Part shown: piece by piece, positions 43,495 to 54,859 of the stretch
Position numbering within the stretch: the first letter of the stretch is position 1
Layout: each line of letters starts with the position of its first letter
Source of the DNA: Actinostola sp. cb2023
Lineage: Eukaryota; Cnidaria; Anthozoa; Actiniaria; Actinostolidae
Assembly (NCBI GenBank): GCA_033675265.1
Contig: JAUJYZ010000439.1
Location: forward strand, 967,001 to 1,031,000
DNA length: 64,000 bases
Direction: 5' to 3'
Made by a program: the position numbers and the translations under genes
Notes under the pieces: generated by a model
Database searches by the model: none
What the model saw: the letters and a program-made list of their open reading frames with translations, nothing else
What the model was told of the DNA's origin: nothing

Positions 43495-43653
43495 TATACA
43501 CCTAATTTCAAAAACGTTGTCCAAATAGCCAAATACGAATTCATTAAAAAGAAAGAAAAAAGAAACAGCTTGAGTGCACTTCTTTTGTCTTTTAATGAAA
43601 TCCTATTTGGCTTTTTTGATTATTATTGGACAACGTTTTTGAAATTAGGTGTA
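43495..43653. mobile_element. Foldback MITE, related ends, copy d
   Basis: Ends TATACACCTAATTTCAAAAA and TTTTTGAAATTAGGTGTA; the arms continue with CGTTGTCCAA. It follows copy c after four bases. Confidence 0.85.
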
Positions 43654-43699
43654 CATCTATTTATATTTTTAGTATTTTTCATTATTATACATTATTATT

Positions 43700-43800
43700 A
43701 TTGTTATTTATAACTATTGATTAGGGCTTCTATTGATAACAGTGTATTATATACACTGAAAGGACAACCCTGTTTAAATAAAGGTTTATTCATTCATTCA
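43700..43800 (+). mobile_element. Retroposon 3' tail ending (ATTC)n
   Basis: CCTGTTTAAATAAAGGTTTA followed by TTCATTCATTCA. Same layout as the other three retroposon tails. Confidence 0.4.
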
Positions 43801-44355
43801 CTGCCAGAAGACTGGCAAGTGAGGTCTTCGTGTATAGCTGCACAAATTGTCTGCAATCAATCCCAGGAGATTTAAAGTACAAAGACGCAGCGGCCATGTT
43901 GGTGGAACAAACAAGAGAAGCTAATGAGCAATGCTTTTCACGTGAAAACCAGCAATTGTTTTTTATGTAAAAACAATAAATACAACGACAATAGAACAAT
44001 AGCCAGGACTTTGGCACATTATGCTCGCATTATTGTGAGTATTAATCTTAGCGGCAAGGACAGGTCAAAGCATCGAGCATAATACCACCATTTCAGCAAG
44101 GAAAAGATTTCACCCAGTATTAATGCATTCATTATCCATACCTCCTCAGAAAAAAACACACGGAAATCTGCGGCGCGAGATTTAGAGATGACCATTTTTA
44201 CTGGTCAAGTCAGTCGCCATTTTGTTTATGTACTTGTGAGTTGTTGTTTTTTTAATTAGTGTCTTGGGAATATCTTCGAGCATTATTTTGGCAAGCTTGT
44301 TTGTTCCAAGCATTTTAGTGAACAATTTCAGCATAAGCATTTTAGCACACAAAAC

Positions 44356-44517
44356 TACAGCGGTCGACAAAAGTCCACGAACACTTAGCTCTACAGTGAC
44401 CCCCTTTCCCCCAATACAAAGTTGTTTTTCAAACTGCTGCGCTCTGATCATTTGCTAAGGCTTCAACATTGGAGGTGGGGGTAGGGGTGTTCGCGATACT
44501 TTTGTCGACCGCTGTAG
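44356..44517. mobile_element. Foldback element (CTACAGCGGTCGACAAAAG)
   Basis: CTACAGCGGTCGACAAAAGT...GAACAC and the complement GTGTTC...ACTTTTGTCGACCGCTGTAG flank about 100 bases. Confidence 0.75.
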
Positions 44518-44658
44518 CATCGGTGTCAAAGCCTATTCACCAGTACTGCGCTTTTGCACATCGTCCATATTGCAAACCCTCCCCAAAGCGTATTAGTGTT
44601 TTTAAAATGTGGACGGCAAAAGCTGATTAGTAGCTACTGGGGATGAGATAGATTAACG

Positions 44659-46172
44659 ATCGAGTTAGAGGTTGAGTTGAGTTTGAGTTGAGTTTGAGTT
44701 ACCGTTGAGTTACCGTTGAGTTACCTTTGAGTTAACCAAAAAATGTTTTTTTTTTTGGAACAATGTCTTACAACGTTGTTTGAGATTCCCCAAGGGGGGG
44801 TATTGCCTATGGTGGCCTGGGGGATATTGCCTATGGTGGCCTGGGGAGGGAGAGGAAGGTGGTAAGGGAAACTATTATTCTGGTATGTTAAAGGTCGTGC
44901 TACTGAATAACTCGAACTTAATAGAGAATAGATTTAAATATTAGGTATGTCCTGCAAATTATTTAGGATAGTGCTGTCCCGCCCAACGGTTCCGAAAATC
45001 GTACTCCTATTGAGAACATTGCTACCCATTTTAAGCCCAAATTGACCAATTAATCCGTCCCGAACGTCAAAACAGGTACCATATTAATGGATAAGGGATC
45101 TTTTTTGGCTGGGTGAAAGCGGACTCGAAAACCTTACCCTATCGGGCGGTACATACCTATATAGCCAATATATGGGAGTAACCCCCAGAAGCTCAAAATA
45201 GAACATGATTGACATGTGAAAACACAAAAAGGCAATTTAATTATCTTGAAATCATGCAGTTGCGCTTCAGTACTGAAGCTGTTAAAAACGAGCTGGGATA
45301 ATTGCATTTGGCTGGCCACCACAAACTCAGTTAACAGAACACCCCAAAGTCATTTCGCATCTGGCACTGTGTTTTATATATCCCGGTCAGTGGGAAAGAA
45401 ATACTCGCTGGTCTTACTCTTTCATATTTAACAAATTGACATCACCAGTTTAGTATGTGTATGTTCTTTTATTGCATTTGATTATGAATTTCGTCATAAC
45501 ATCAAAGTAGTACAGTGTGGATCCACGAGGCGATCAGTCGCTGAGTTTTTCAGTTTAACCATGTCTAAGATTTTGTTGCTTTTTTAACCTTTTTCATTTG
45601 AGTAGCATTTTTTTTAGTAGCCGATTTTTTGATGATGATTACCTGAATCTGTTCCAGCAAGAGAAACGACCATTGAAATACAATAATAACAGTTCTACCC
45701 TTTTGTATACAGTACTGTACTTCAGCCAACACCAATCAATGACCCCTTTGTCGGAAACATTATATAATTGTATAAGTCTAATAAAACTACTAAAATCACG
45801 CACAACAATGGAAGGTAATAGACAATCACGCATTGTAAGAGAAAAACTAGGATGTGACTAGGATGTGAAACTAGGATGTGATTTCGTGTGTAGCCTTTTA
45901 GAACGTATAAAGATTGTAAGCTAGCCGAAGGTTGACGAAGTACAATAACGTAAAGAGAATGAAAATACAGTCCCAAGAACCAGCAAGTGCAGAGATCAGG
46001 CCGAAAGTAGCGATATGAATTATTTAAAGTGCAAATCTGACAAATTTTAAATGAAATGCAAGTAGAAGTATGACATAGACGTGACCTGAGATGCGAGCCA
46101 CGTGTAGCATAGATAAGCTTGTTATCGCCTAATTATCAGGCGAGAAGCGAGGTCGATTCCGTCTGATAAACG

Positions 46173-46210
<38 letters not shown>

Positions 46211-47143
46211 GGGGGGTAGAGGGGGTACTTGGTTAAGAAATGGTTAGGTATGTGCGGCGAGATGTTCAGACCTGGACCCTGTTTTTGGAATTTGTCACTC
46301 GAAAACCTGGATTTACGAATTACCCAAATAAAAAACCTGGATTTACGAATTTCCCAAATAAAAAACCTGGATTTACAAATTTTTATTTACGATCTGATAC
46401 GATGCAGTCTTCAGGATATTTTGCCAGACTAACACTCTAACATCTTTACGTCTGACTGACGCCATTATTTTTGTTCGCTAGTTTTACTGAAACGCCGATA
46501 CCACATTATACAAATGATTAAAAATGAATAAATGTTTTTAGGCTATAACCTGGATTAATGATTTTTATGCGTTCATTTAACCTGGATTAGAGAATAAAAT
46601 GGCCCAAAACCTGGACCCTGTACCGCCGCACATATATATCATGTAATTATTGGGAGTACCCCCCCCCCCCCCCCCCCCCCCCCGGGGATAAACGGCGGCA
46701 CTGGTCACTGCATTTGTCACACACGAAGACATCGTGCACAACGACCACTAGATTATTTTGAAGTCATTTCGCTATGCCTTTGTTCGAGAAAACTACTGTC
46801 GTTGAAAGTTCGTTCGCCAAAGTCAAAGTTAATTTTATTGATAATATATTGAGAAGCGGCCCGTTTAAAAAGTGCCATATATTTCAATCTATCTCTATTA
46901 AGTTCGAGTTATTCAGTAGCACGACCTTTAACCGTACCAGAATATAAACAGTTTCCCTTACCATATCCACCCCACCCCCTCCCCAGGCCACCATAGGCAA
47001 TACTCCCCCTTGGGGATTCTCAAACAACGCTGTAAGACATTGTTCCAAAAATATAATAATTTTTGGTTAACTCAAAGGTAACTCAACGGTAACTCAACGG
47101 TAACTCAAACTCAACTCAAACTCAACTCAACCTCTAACTCGAT
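44659..47143. mobile_element. ~2.5-kb non-autonomous DNA transposon with ~260-bp inverted ends
   Basis: The left end (ATCGAGTTAGAGG, then GAGTTGAGTTT and GAGTTACCGTT tandems, CAATGTCTTACAACG, CCTATGGTGGCCTGGGG, GTGCTACTGAATAACTCGAA) is present in reverse complement at the right end (TTCGAGTTATTCAGTAGCAC through CCTCTAACTCGAT). The interior has no recognisable transposase. The subterminal GAGTT tandems could be transposase-binding repeats. A G-tract/C-tract element is nested inside (46176-46690). Confidence 0.75.
46176..46690. mobile_element. Nested element bounded by G- and C-tracts
   Basis: The left boundary is about 34 G followed by GAGGGGGGTAGAGGGGGTAC. The right boundary is GTAC then about 23 C. 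Next inside, GGTATGTGCGGCG is mirrored by CGCCGCACATAT. The interior carries three 30-bp tandem units (ACCTGGATTTACGAATTACC CAAATAAAAA) and further ACCTGGAT copies. GATAAACG occurs next to both tracts on the outside. Assembly length of the tracts is uncertain. Confidence 0.5.
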
Positions 47144-47267
47144 AAATAGCCGATCCCACTGGGGATGGGAGCTCATGCAGGCAGTCTTTATTACAAAGGA
47201 ACAAAGCCTATATGGACGTAGGCAGTCTAGTAAGTATGTAAATGCTAGTAACACTAATGCCCCATTC

Positions 47268-47492
47268 ACACCAAAACTTGTTTAGTTAAACTGGGTTTTT
47301 CTAGCTTCTATAATCTGAGAGCATCTAATTTCACAAGAATCAAACTATCTGGTATTTATACTATGCAACACAAAGGACAGTTTACCAGCAGTTTTGTGCC
47401 AAATGTTGCGTGGCGTTTGTAGATAATTTTCTAAACCTGTTTAGTTAAACCACTTTAAAACATGTTTTAGCATCGGTGTGAACGGGGCACAA
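47268..47492. mobile_element. Foldback element (TGCCCCATTCACACC)
   Basis: TGCCCCATTCACACCAAAAC...TTTAGTTAAAC and the complement GTTTAGTTAAACC...GGTGTGAACGGGGCA form the arms. Confidence 0.75.
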
Positions 47493-47641
47493 GACTGGTT
47501 GCCCAATGTTTATAGTCAAATGAAAACTAAATAAATGTCTATTAGAGTCAGTAATATCTATTAGACTAATATGTATTTCACAAGTTTAGTACAATCACCG
47601 AGAAAGTTCACATAAATTGAATTATGCAGTGTAAAATATCA

Positions 47642-47783
47642 CTAAAGACTAGTATGTTCAAGGTTCCTTTGTTTTTCAAGATTTTCAGTAAGTTTTAGTA
47701 GTTTTCTTGACTGTTCAAAAAGACGTTCCTTATCAACTACTCTACACTGTTCTACCAGCGTGACGGCCTTAATTATGCGACCT
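47642..47783 (-). CDS. Candidate terminal exon of an unidentified gene
   Basis: A strong pyrimidine tract and acceptor (CATCTCTTCTCTTCTCTTCGCGCCAG) precede a 47-codon frame: GRIIKAVTLVEQCRVVDKER, then LFEQSRKLLKLTENLEKQRN, ending at a TAG. The peptide is charged and helical (coiled-coil-like). It needs two bases from a preceding exon. An ATG exon with a good donor lies upstream at 49527-49568, but its exit phase (0) does not fit directly, so at least one middle exon would be needed. Identity unknown. Confidence 0.4.
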
Positions 47784-48410
47784 CTGGCGCGAAGAGAAGA
47801 GAAGAGATGATATACTATACAAAACACTAGAATACAAACATTCATATTTATACGGTGCAAATTCCATATAGGTCCATATATAACCTTTAATACATTACTT
47901 ACTAAGAAAACTGATGCTAAAAACCAAAAGAGCATGAACATTTCTGAAACCAACCCTTGAACCAGAATCTATTAGGCCCACGTCGAACCGAACCATGAAC
48001 TTAATGCAGTCGAACCTATTAATTTTGTGGATACACTGCATTAAACCTTTATTATTTTTATTTTTATTGTTAAATAGGCTGATGGATAGTAATAATATGA
48101 TGGTCCCGTGATTATAATTTGCTGAGAAGGCTTATTTTTAATAGGATCGGCGCGACTTAAGTTCGACGTTTACATTAGGCCTTAGTCAGTGTGCAATAGT
48201 CATAGACCGTCACTGATATGAAGGCAAAAAGAACACAATGGAATTCAGAACTCAGTAATGTGTATTAGACAATATGTATTTCACCGGCCAAGAGAGGGAC
48301 TCATTTGTTCTCTTGATTTTACGTATTTATGAAAAGCACTCTATTAAATGATACACTCTAACCACTAAATAATGCTATGTTAAAAATGAAATATGAATAA
48401 AATACTCCAC

Positions 48411-48768
48411 AATGAGGGTTTATCATGTAATTTCAAAACTCATAGGACAAAAAAATGATTATCATAGCTGGAAAGAGCTCATTGAAATTAGTAAAAATGT
48501 GAAGTTTGGAAAAGATTGCTTCACAAATTGCGAAGATATGAATTTTCAAAAATCGAAAGTTCAGTATGAAAACCTTTGGAAATTTACGCTGACAAAGGTT
48601 TTCATACAAAATTTCGATTTTTGAAAATTCATATCTTCGCAATTTGTGAAGCGATCTTTTCCAAATTTCACATGTTTACCAATTTCAACGAGTTCTTTCC
48701 AGCTATGATAATCATTTTTTTGTCCTATGTCTCCGATAAGTTTTGAAATTATGTGATAAATCCTCATT
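48411..48768. mobile_element. Foldback element, ~170-bp arms
   Basis: AATGAGGGTTTATCATGTAA...GGACAAAAAAATGATTATCA...AGCTGGAAAGAGCTC is inverted at the right. The central hairpin joins CGATTTTTGAAAATTCATAT copies. Open frames in it are mirror images of each other. Confidence 0.88.
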
Positions 48769-49194
48769 CCACCCTGATGTATAATGTTCCCCCAATGAAG
48801 GTGTATATTGTATGAGAGTCCCTGACACCTTCAAAGTCTAATAGGTGTTGACTATTATATAATGCACATCATCATTAACTTCAGTTATCATTTTTGTATT
48901 CCCTTCACAATGAATAGCCGTCGTAAATGTCTTGTGATAATTGAAGCGAAAAGTTGTGCATGATGCATCATATTAAACTACATCAACATAAATATTTCAC
49001 TGAAGATTGCATAACGAACACAATTGATGTCAATTTTCTCAACGTTATATATTTCTCAGGAAACCAACTATGAGTTTCATTATCGAACTGAATCGAAGCT
49101 GACGATGACCTTGTTTTATTTAAGTTGATATCACTTCATAAATATTTTTCAGTGATGTCAACGTACACACAGCCACTCTGTGACTGCATGATGA

Positions 49195-49322
49195 TTAGTT
49201 TTCGTAAAAGTGACTATAAAACTTGTAGAAACTCTTTTTGGGCAGCCGAGGAAGGGAGTTGCATGCTTCGTGAATATACCCAAACATCAACAATTTGTTT
49301 CGAAACTTATTTTTCAGTTCTC
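49195..49322 (-). CDS. Exon-like segment of unknown gene
   Basis: After an acceptor-like TTCTTCTAGAACAG a 42-codon frame reads ELKNKFRNKLLMFGYIHEAC, then NSLPRLPKKSFYKFYSHFYE, and stops. Composition looks protein-like and there are plausible 3' splice sites, but no matching upstream exon was found and I recognise no family. Confidence 0.25.
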
Positions 49323-49526
49323 CTGTTCTAGAAGAATCCCGATCTGACAGTCAGAAGCTATAATATTTGGCTATCAGACGAACACAGCACGTACATGCTG
49401 CAGCAACGCCGGTTTACAAACTTCAACGGTAATTCGGCTCCAATGCAGGTTTTTCAAACTCGGAACTTAATTTGCAAATACGAAAACTATAAACAAGTCC
49501 ATTCACAATGATAATCAGTTTCTTAC

Positions 49527-49568
49527 CTTAGCAAGACAAGAGTTGGCGATCAACGAGTTCACAAACAT
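49527..49568 (-). CDS. Candidate first coding exon (MFVNSLIANSCLAK)
   Basis: An ATG followed by 14 codons ends at a near-consensus donor, AAG|GTAAGA. The exon-plus-donor region (GATAATCAGTTTCTTACC then TTAGCAA) is partly duplicated near 53717-53790. The partner exon is unresolved; the terminal exon at 47642-47783 is a possible but phase-incomplete partner. Confidence 0.3.
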
Positions 49569-49804
49569 TTCAGACCTTCGAGTCTCGGTGAGGTGTATAC
49601 GGAGGTGTGTTCTCAACGGCGCTATTCATTGGTTGAACAGAACAAAGCAGGTCATGCATGGGAATAACCGGTTTATACGGGGTTGTACGAATCGTATTTT
49701 ATCTCTTACGCATCTCCTTACTGTGTTTTCGATCTCAGATATCTTGAAAATCTGCAGAGCTTTTTCGCGCCATGCTACTATGAAGTCATGCGCAATTTAG
49801 CATG

Positions 49805-49900
49805 CGCAGAAATTCTTGAATGAATATAAATCGTGAATGAATAAATTCTTGAATGAATAATAAATATTTTTGAATGGATATAAATTCTTGAATGGATAAA
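49805..49900. repeat. Isolated copy of the 73-bp satellite unit
   Basis: TTCTTGAATGAATATAAATC, GTGAATGAATAAATTC and AATAATAAATATTTTTGAAT appear once here, about 1.4 kb before the main array. Confidence 0.85.
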
Positions 49901-51286
49901 CAGGAGGGACTTTTGTGTGCGCATGCGTCGCCACCGGTCAGATGAATACAAGATGTACTCGAGACAAGTTGTTTGGTTCCAATGTTTACAGTTTTTGCGG
50001 ACGTATTACGAGAATTGTATGTACTGAACACGCAGAAATGAATTCTTAATGCTATCTTTGTGCCTTAAAGTTATTTCATTGATCGAAATATTAGAATATT
50101 ATGCCTTTATTTGATATAAAATTCCTGTTCTTTTGCTGTGCTAAATACTCTATTTTGGACAACATGGCGGCCAGCTGACATGGAGTAAGCAGTTTGTCGA
50201 CGTTGCAAGCTCAGTCGCGAAGAAGATTTAAGGAAAAGTAAATACATTTAGTCAATTCTTATACATATGGAATGTATATTATTATATTTTAGCTTTCATC
50301 AACACCAAATCAACTTCAAATAAACGAAGGTAAACTTGGGTATGATGTCTGGAATACCCAATTATCCCAATCTTCAAAGCTAGTTATCTCGAAATTGAGC
50401 CAAAATCTCCACAATTTCCACTACATAATTCATTGAAGTCATGTTTCCTGTTTTGAAAAATTCCAGTAACTTCTCTGGGAAAAATCGCTCGGTCGAAGAT
50501 TTTCGACAATTTCTTCGTCATAATTTCTAGAACGTGAATTAATCTTCAACACATTCATTATGGTATTCGTTTTATGGTGGGGCCTCTTGTCAGTGTTCCA
50601 ATGTTCTTGTAATGTTCCCATCCGAGGTCATATTTTTAGATATTATGCTGAGATCGGTCAAAGTGTAAACATTTTATTGAAGTGTAAAGTTTGCATAAAT
50701 TTCATTACTCAAAAATATACATTTTTGCATATTGCTTGAAATCCAGCCCAAATCTCCACAAAAATTTTACCATTTCATAGAACTATGTACCATATGCATT
50801 CAGTATATGTTATTGAGATTGTTGGAAAAAATCGCCAGAAAAGATAAAATTACAGTTTTTCATGATAACAACAAAAATATCTTCATGGAAAGGTCGGGGA
50901 AGACATCTAAATTGTTTTCAAATTCGACGAAACTTTGTACAGGTATAGTAAATAAATACCACAAGACACCAGGACAGTTTCAAGACTGTTGTTACAGTAT
51001 TTATAGAAAAACAAATTAAGATATAATCCACAAAATTCCAGCTTGGGCTTCCTGTGCCGTTCAATATCAAACAAAATACGAATTTTGTGAATAGCCAGTG
51101 TGCAGTGAAAAGCTAGAATTAAATTAACATTTGACTATATAATAAGCCTTTTTGTCGAACTCTGATGATCAAAATAGCAACATAATAAAATATAGCGTTA
51201 TTATTACTATAATCGGTTTTTGTTCTTCCGAAATTACGCTTTTATGGTCCAGCGGTTAAGCGCATGCTCATGCAAATTTCCCTCCT
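49901..51286. other. Spacer between seed unit and satellite array
   Basis: No coding exon was recognised. An ATGGCGGCC-type site lies near 50164. The rest is AT-rich. Confidence 0.4.
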
Positions 51287-51289
51287 GTT

Positions 51290-52915
51290 GAATGGATATA
51301 AAATCGTGAATGAATGAATTATTAAATGAATAATAAATATTTTTGAATGGATATAAATTCTTGAATGATATAAAATCGTGAATGAATAAATTATTAAATG
51401 AATAATAAATATTTTTGAATGGATATAAATTCTTGAATGGATATAAAATCGTGAATGAATAAATTATTAAATGAATAATAAATATTTTTGAATGGATATA
51501 AATTCTTGAATGGATATAAAATCGTCAATGAATAAATTATTAAATGAATAATAAATATTTTTGAATGGATGTAAATTCTTGAATGGATATAAAATCGTGA
51601 ATGAATAAATTATTAAATGAATAATAAATATTTTTGAATGGATATAAATTCTTGAATGGATATAAAATCGTCAATGAATAAATTATTAAATGAATAATAA
51701 ATATTTTTGAATGGATATAAATTCTTGAATGGATATAAAATCGTAAATGAATAAATTATTAAATGAATAATAAATATTTTTGAATGGATATAAATTCTTG
51801 AATGGATATAAAATCGTCAATGAATAAATTATTAAATGAATAATAAATATTTTTGAATGGATATAAATTCTTGAATGGATATAAAATCGTGAATGAATAA
51901 ATTATTAAATGAATAATAAATATTTTTGAATGGATATAAATTCTTGAATGAATATAAAATCGTGAATGCTGAAATTATTAAATGAATAATAAATATTTTT
52001 GAATGGATATAAATTCTTGAATGGATATAAAATCGTCAATGAATAAATTATTAAATGAATAATAAATATTTTTGAATGGATATAAATTCTTGAATGGATA
52101 AAAATCGTGAATGAATAAATTATTAAATGAATAATAAATATTTTTGAATGGATATAAATTCTTGAATGGATATAAAATCGTGAATGAATAAATTATTAAA
52201 TGAATAATAAATATTTTTGAATGGATATAAATTCTTGAATGAATATAAATCGTGAATGAATAAATTCTTGAATGAATAATAAATATTTTTGAATGTATAT
52301 AAATTCTTGAATGATATAAAATCGTGAATGAATAAATTATTAAATGAATAATAAATATTTTTGAATGTATATAAATTCTTGAATGAATATAAATCGTGAA
52401 TGAATAAATTATTAAATGAATAATAAATATTTTTGAATGATATATAAATTCTTGAATGGATATAAAATCGTGAATGAATAAATTATTAAATGAATAATAA
52501 ATATTTTTGAATGGATATAAATTCTTGAATGGATATAAAATCGTGAATGAATAAATTATTAAATGAATAATAAATATTTTTGAATGTATATAAATTCTTG
52601 AATGGATATAAAATCGTGAATGAATAAATTATTAAATGAATAATAAATATTTTTGAATGGATATAAATTCTTGAATGGATATAAAATCGTGAATGAATAA
52701 ATTATTAAATGAATAATAAATATTTTTGAATGGATATAAATTCTTGAATGGATATAAAATCGTGAATGAATAAATTATTAAATGAATAATAAATATTTTT
52801 GAATGGATATAAATTCTTGAATGGATATAAAATCGTGAATGAATAAATTATTAAATGAATAATAAATATTTTTGAATGGATATAAATTCTTGAATAGATA
52901 TAAAATCGTCAATGG
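51290..52915. repeat. 73-bp AT-rich satellite, ~22 units
   Basis: The unit AAATCGTGAATGAATAAATT + ATTAAATGAATAATAAATAT + TTTTGAATGGATATAAATTC + TTGAATGGATAT is repeated with period 73. Variants are GTCAATG, GTAAATG and one GAATGCTG unit. Degenerate fragments run to about 53110. Confidence 0.97.
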
Positions 52916-53089
52916 ATACTAGTTGGTACTAAATTTCTTGAACGAATGAACTTGGATTATTTAAATATTTTTGAATATAAATGAATGATATGGAAATGTA
53001 GATCTTGAATGGATAGTGAATAAATCGATCTTGAATGTGAATGAAAATTATTACTAATGCACCATTTCGCCAACCATAAATAGGTTTTT

Positions 53090-53230
53090 TTGAATGGATA
53101 TAAATTCTTGAATGATAATCAGATAGCAAACTATCGATCAATGGATTTCAGACTAGTTGGTGTGTTCTCAAATTTCTTGAACGAATCGAATAAACCGGGA
53201 TTATACGGGGTTGTACGAATCTTTATCTTG
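53090..53230. repeat. Partial duplicate of the 49.6-kb segment
   Basis: TGGTGTGTTCTCAA and GGGATTATACGGGGTTGTAC + GAATC repeat sequence found at 49604-49695 in the same orientation, so related sequence lies on both sides of the satellite array. Confidence 0.65.
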
Positions 53231-53589
53231 GAATTGAAACATTATACATTGGAAACTATAAAAACAACTCGTACACGAGTCTGAAAAAAGTGAAATGAAG
53301 CCTGCTTTACAATGGGATGCGACAGGAGCCTGGATGCGTTTGTCACTGATAAAACAGGGATCCCAATGTAGATGTGCGGGGGGGGGGGGGGGGTCGACTA
53401 TATGTCAGTTGTCAGTCAAATATTTGAATTGTAGGTTTATTAATGACCATATCCTGTTGTGAATACATTTATCGATCTTCGATTGTCAATGACATAAGTT
53501 TTATTTGTCAGTTAACAGTTAATCACTATTGCATTCTATGGTGGCCTAGAACTTTAAGGAAAATTGCACATTTCGCCAACCATACTATT

Positions 53590-54765
53590 TTTTTGTTCAT
53601 TTTTATAAATTTTTAAAGAAATAATAATATAAAATGAAATTTAAAATGAAAAAAGAAAAAAAAAGACAAAAAGAAGAGAAAAAACTAAAAAATAAAAGTT
53701 ATTATGAGGCACAATGTGATAATCAGTTTCTTACCTTAGCAAAACAAAATGAAACAAAATTAATTAAATGCATTTTTGACGATCAACGAGCCTATCATAG
53801 ACCACAATGCACTTCGATACTCCGCAAGTGACAGGACCTTCAACGCGTGACCAGAGGCGGCAGAAGTGACAAGTCATGATGTCGAGCGCGATTGGAATCG
53901 CTTCAAAAAGTATCACTGAAAAACGAACGAAGAAGAAAGAAGGTTCGTGTTCAAAACTTTGGCGGATAGTGACACAATTGTCATTCAGCGATTAAGTGCC
54001 GAAGTGTCAGGGAAGGCACACAAGTACGCGAGATTTGGTGCTCGCCAGAATTCGTGCCGTTCCACGAGTACGAAGAGTTGACCATAGCTAACATCAAGAG
54101 TGCCTGTGTGAAGCACTTTAATGTCTTTCCTACGATGTGCTGTGATGTTCTTGCTGGAGAATAAGGTCCGTCTTGCTTGTCAGTGAAGCAGATCCCCGAC
54201 TTCAAAGTGATACACGTGAAATTTTATACGCGCCAGAAGGTTGCAACAAAAGTCTTTAGTCACATGGCATCAAACGAAGAAAAATTATACATGTATAAAC
54301 TATAAAAACAAATTCTCAAGAAGCCATCTAGTCTGAATGAAAATTGTGTCACTATCCGCCAAAGTTTTGCCTTTCTCCTTTGCCGAACCTTCTTTCTTCT
54401 TCGTTCGTTTTTCAGTGATATTCTTTTTGAAGCGATTCATCGCGTGCGACATCATGACTTGTCATTCTGCCGCCTCTGGTCACGCGTTGGTCGCGCGTCC
54501 TGTCACTTGCGGAGTATCGAAGTGCATTGTGGTCTATGGCAGCGATAGGCCACGGACAAGTTTTTTTTTTTGATTTTAAAATGATTTTGTTTCATTTTGA
54601 TTTTGAATTAATTTTGTTTCATTTTGATTTTAAATTGAATTCACTTTCTTTTATTTTCATTTTGTTTTGATTTGCTTTTCACATTCATTTCGCCTCATAA
54701 TAATTTTATTTTTTAGTTTTTTTCTCTTCTTTTTGTCTTTTTTTGTCTTTTTTCTTTTGATACTT
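53590..54765. mobile_element. Large foldback element with captured sequence
   Basis: Inverted arms: the left arm (about 53600-53985) contains ACAATGCACTTCGATACTCC...CACTGAAAAACGAACGAAGA...CTTTGGCGGATAGTGACAC. The right arm (about 54340-54760) is its complement. The outer parts are A- or T-rich (AAAGACAAAAAGAAGAG / CTCTTCTTTTTGTC). The whole is bracketed by direct repeats TTTTATTTGTCAGTTAACAG (53499, 54791). The loop holds a degenerate coding segment. Confidence 0.75.
54048..54270 (+). pseudogene. Captured gene fragment with in-frame stop
   Basis: In the loop of the foldback a frame reads EFVPFHEYEELTIANIKSAC, then VKHFNVFPTMCCDVLAGE, a TAA stop, then GPSCLSVKQIPDFKVIHVKF-YTR. Composition, length without other stops and the conserved-looking Cys/Pro pattern suggest a piece of a host protein-coding gene. 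I do not recognise the parent with certainty. The stop and the lack of a start mark it as non-functional. Confidence 0.45.
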
Positions 54766-54859
54766 TTTCGATTGTCAGTTGACAGTTAAGTTTTATTTGT
54801 CAGTTAACAGTTATTTTTAAAGCCGTTTGTCAGTAGTCAGTTAACCCCATTCAGCATAC

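Noticed and set aside
1117..53110. CRISPR-like regular repeats
   Set aside because: The tandem arrays have no unique spacers; units are contiguous, and the genome is clearly animal.
53634..53831. Lys-rich 65-codon plus-strand frame
   Set aside because: A-rich arm of the foldback element.
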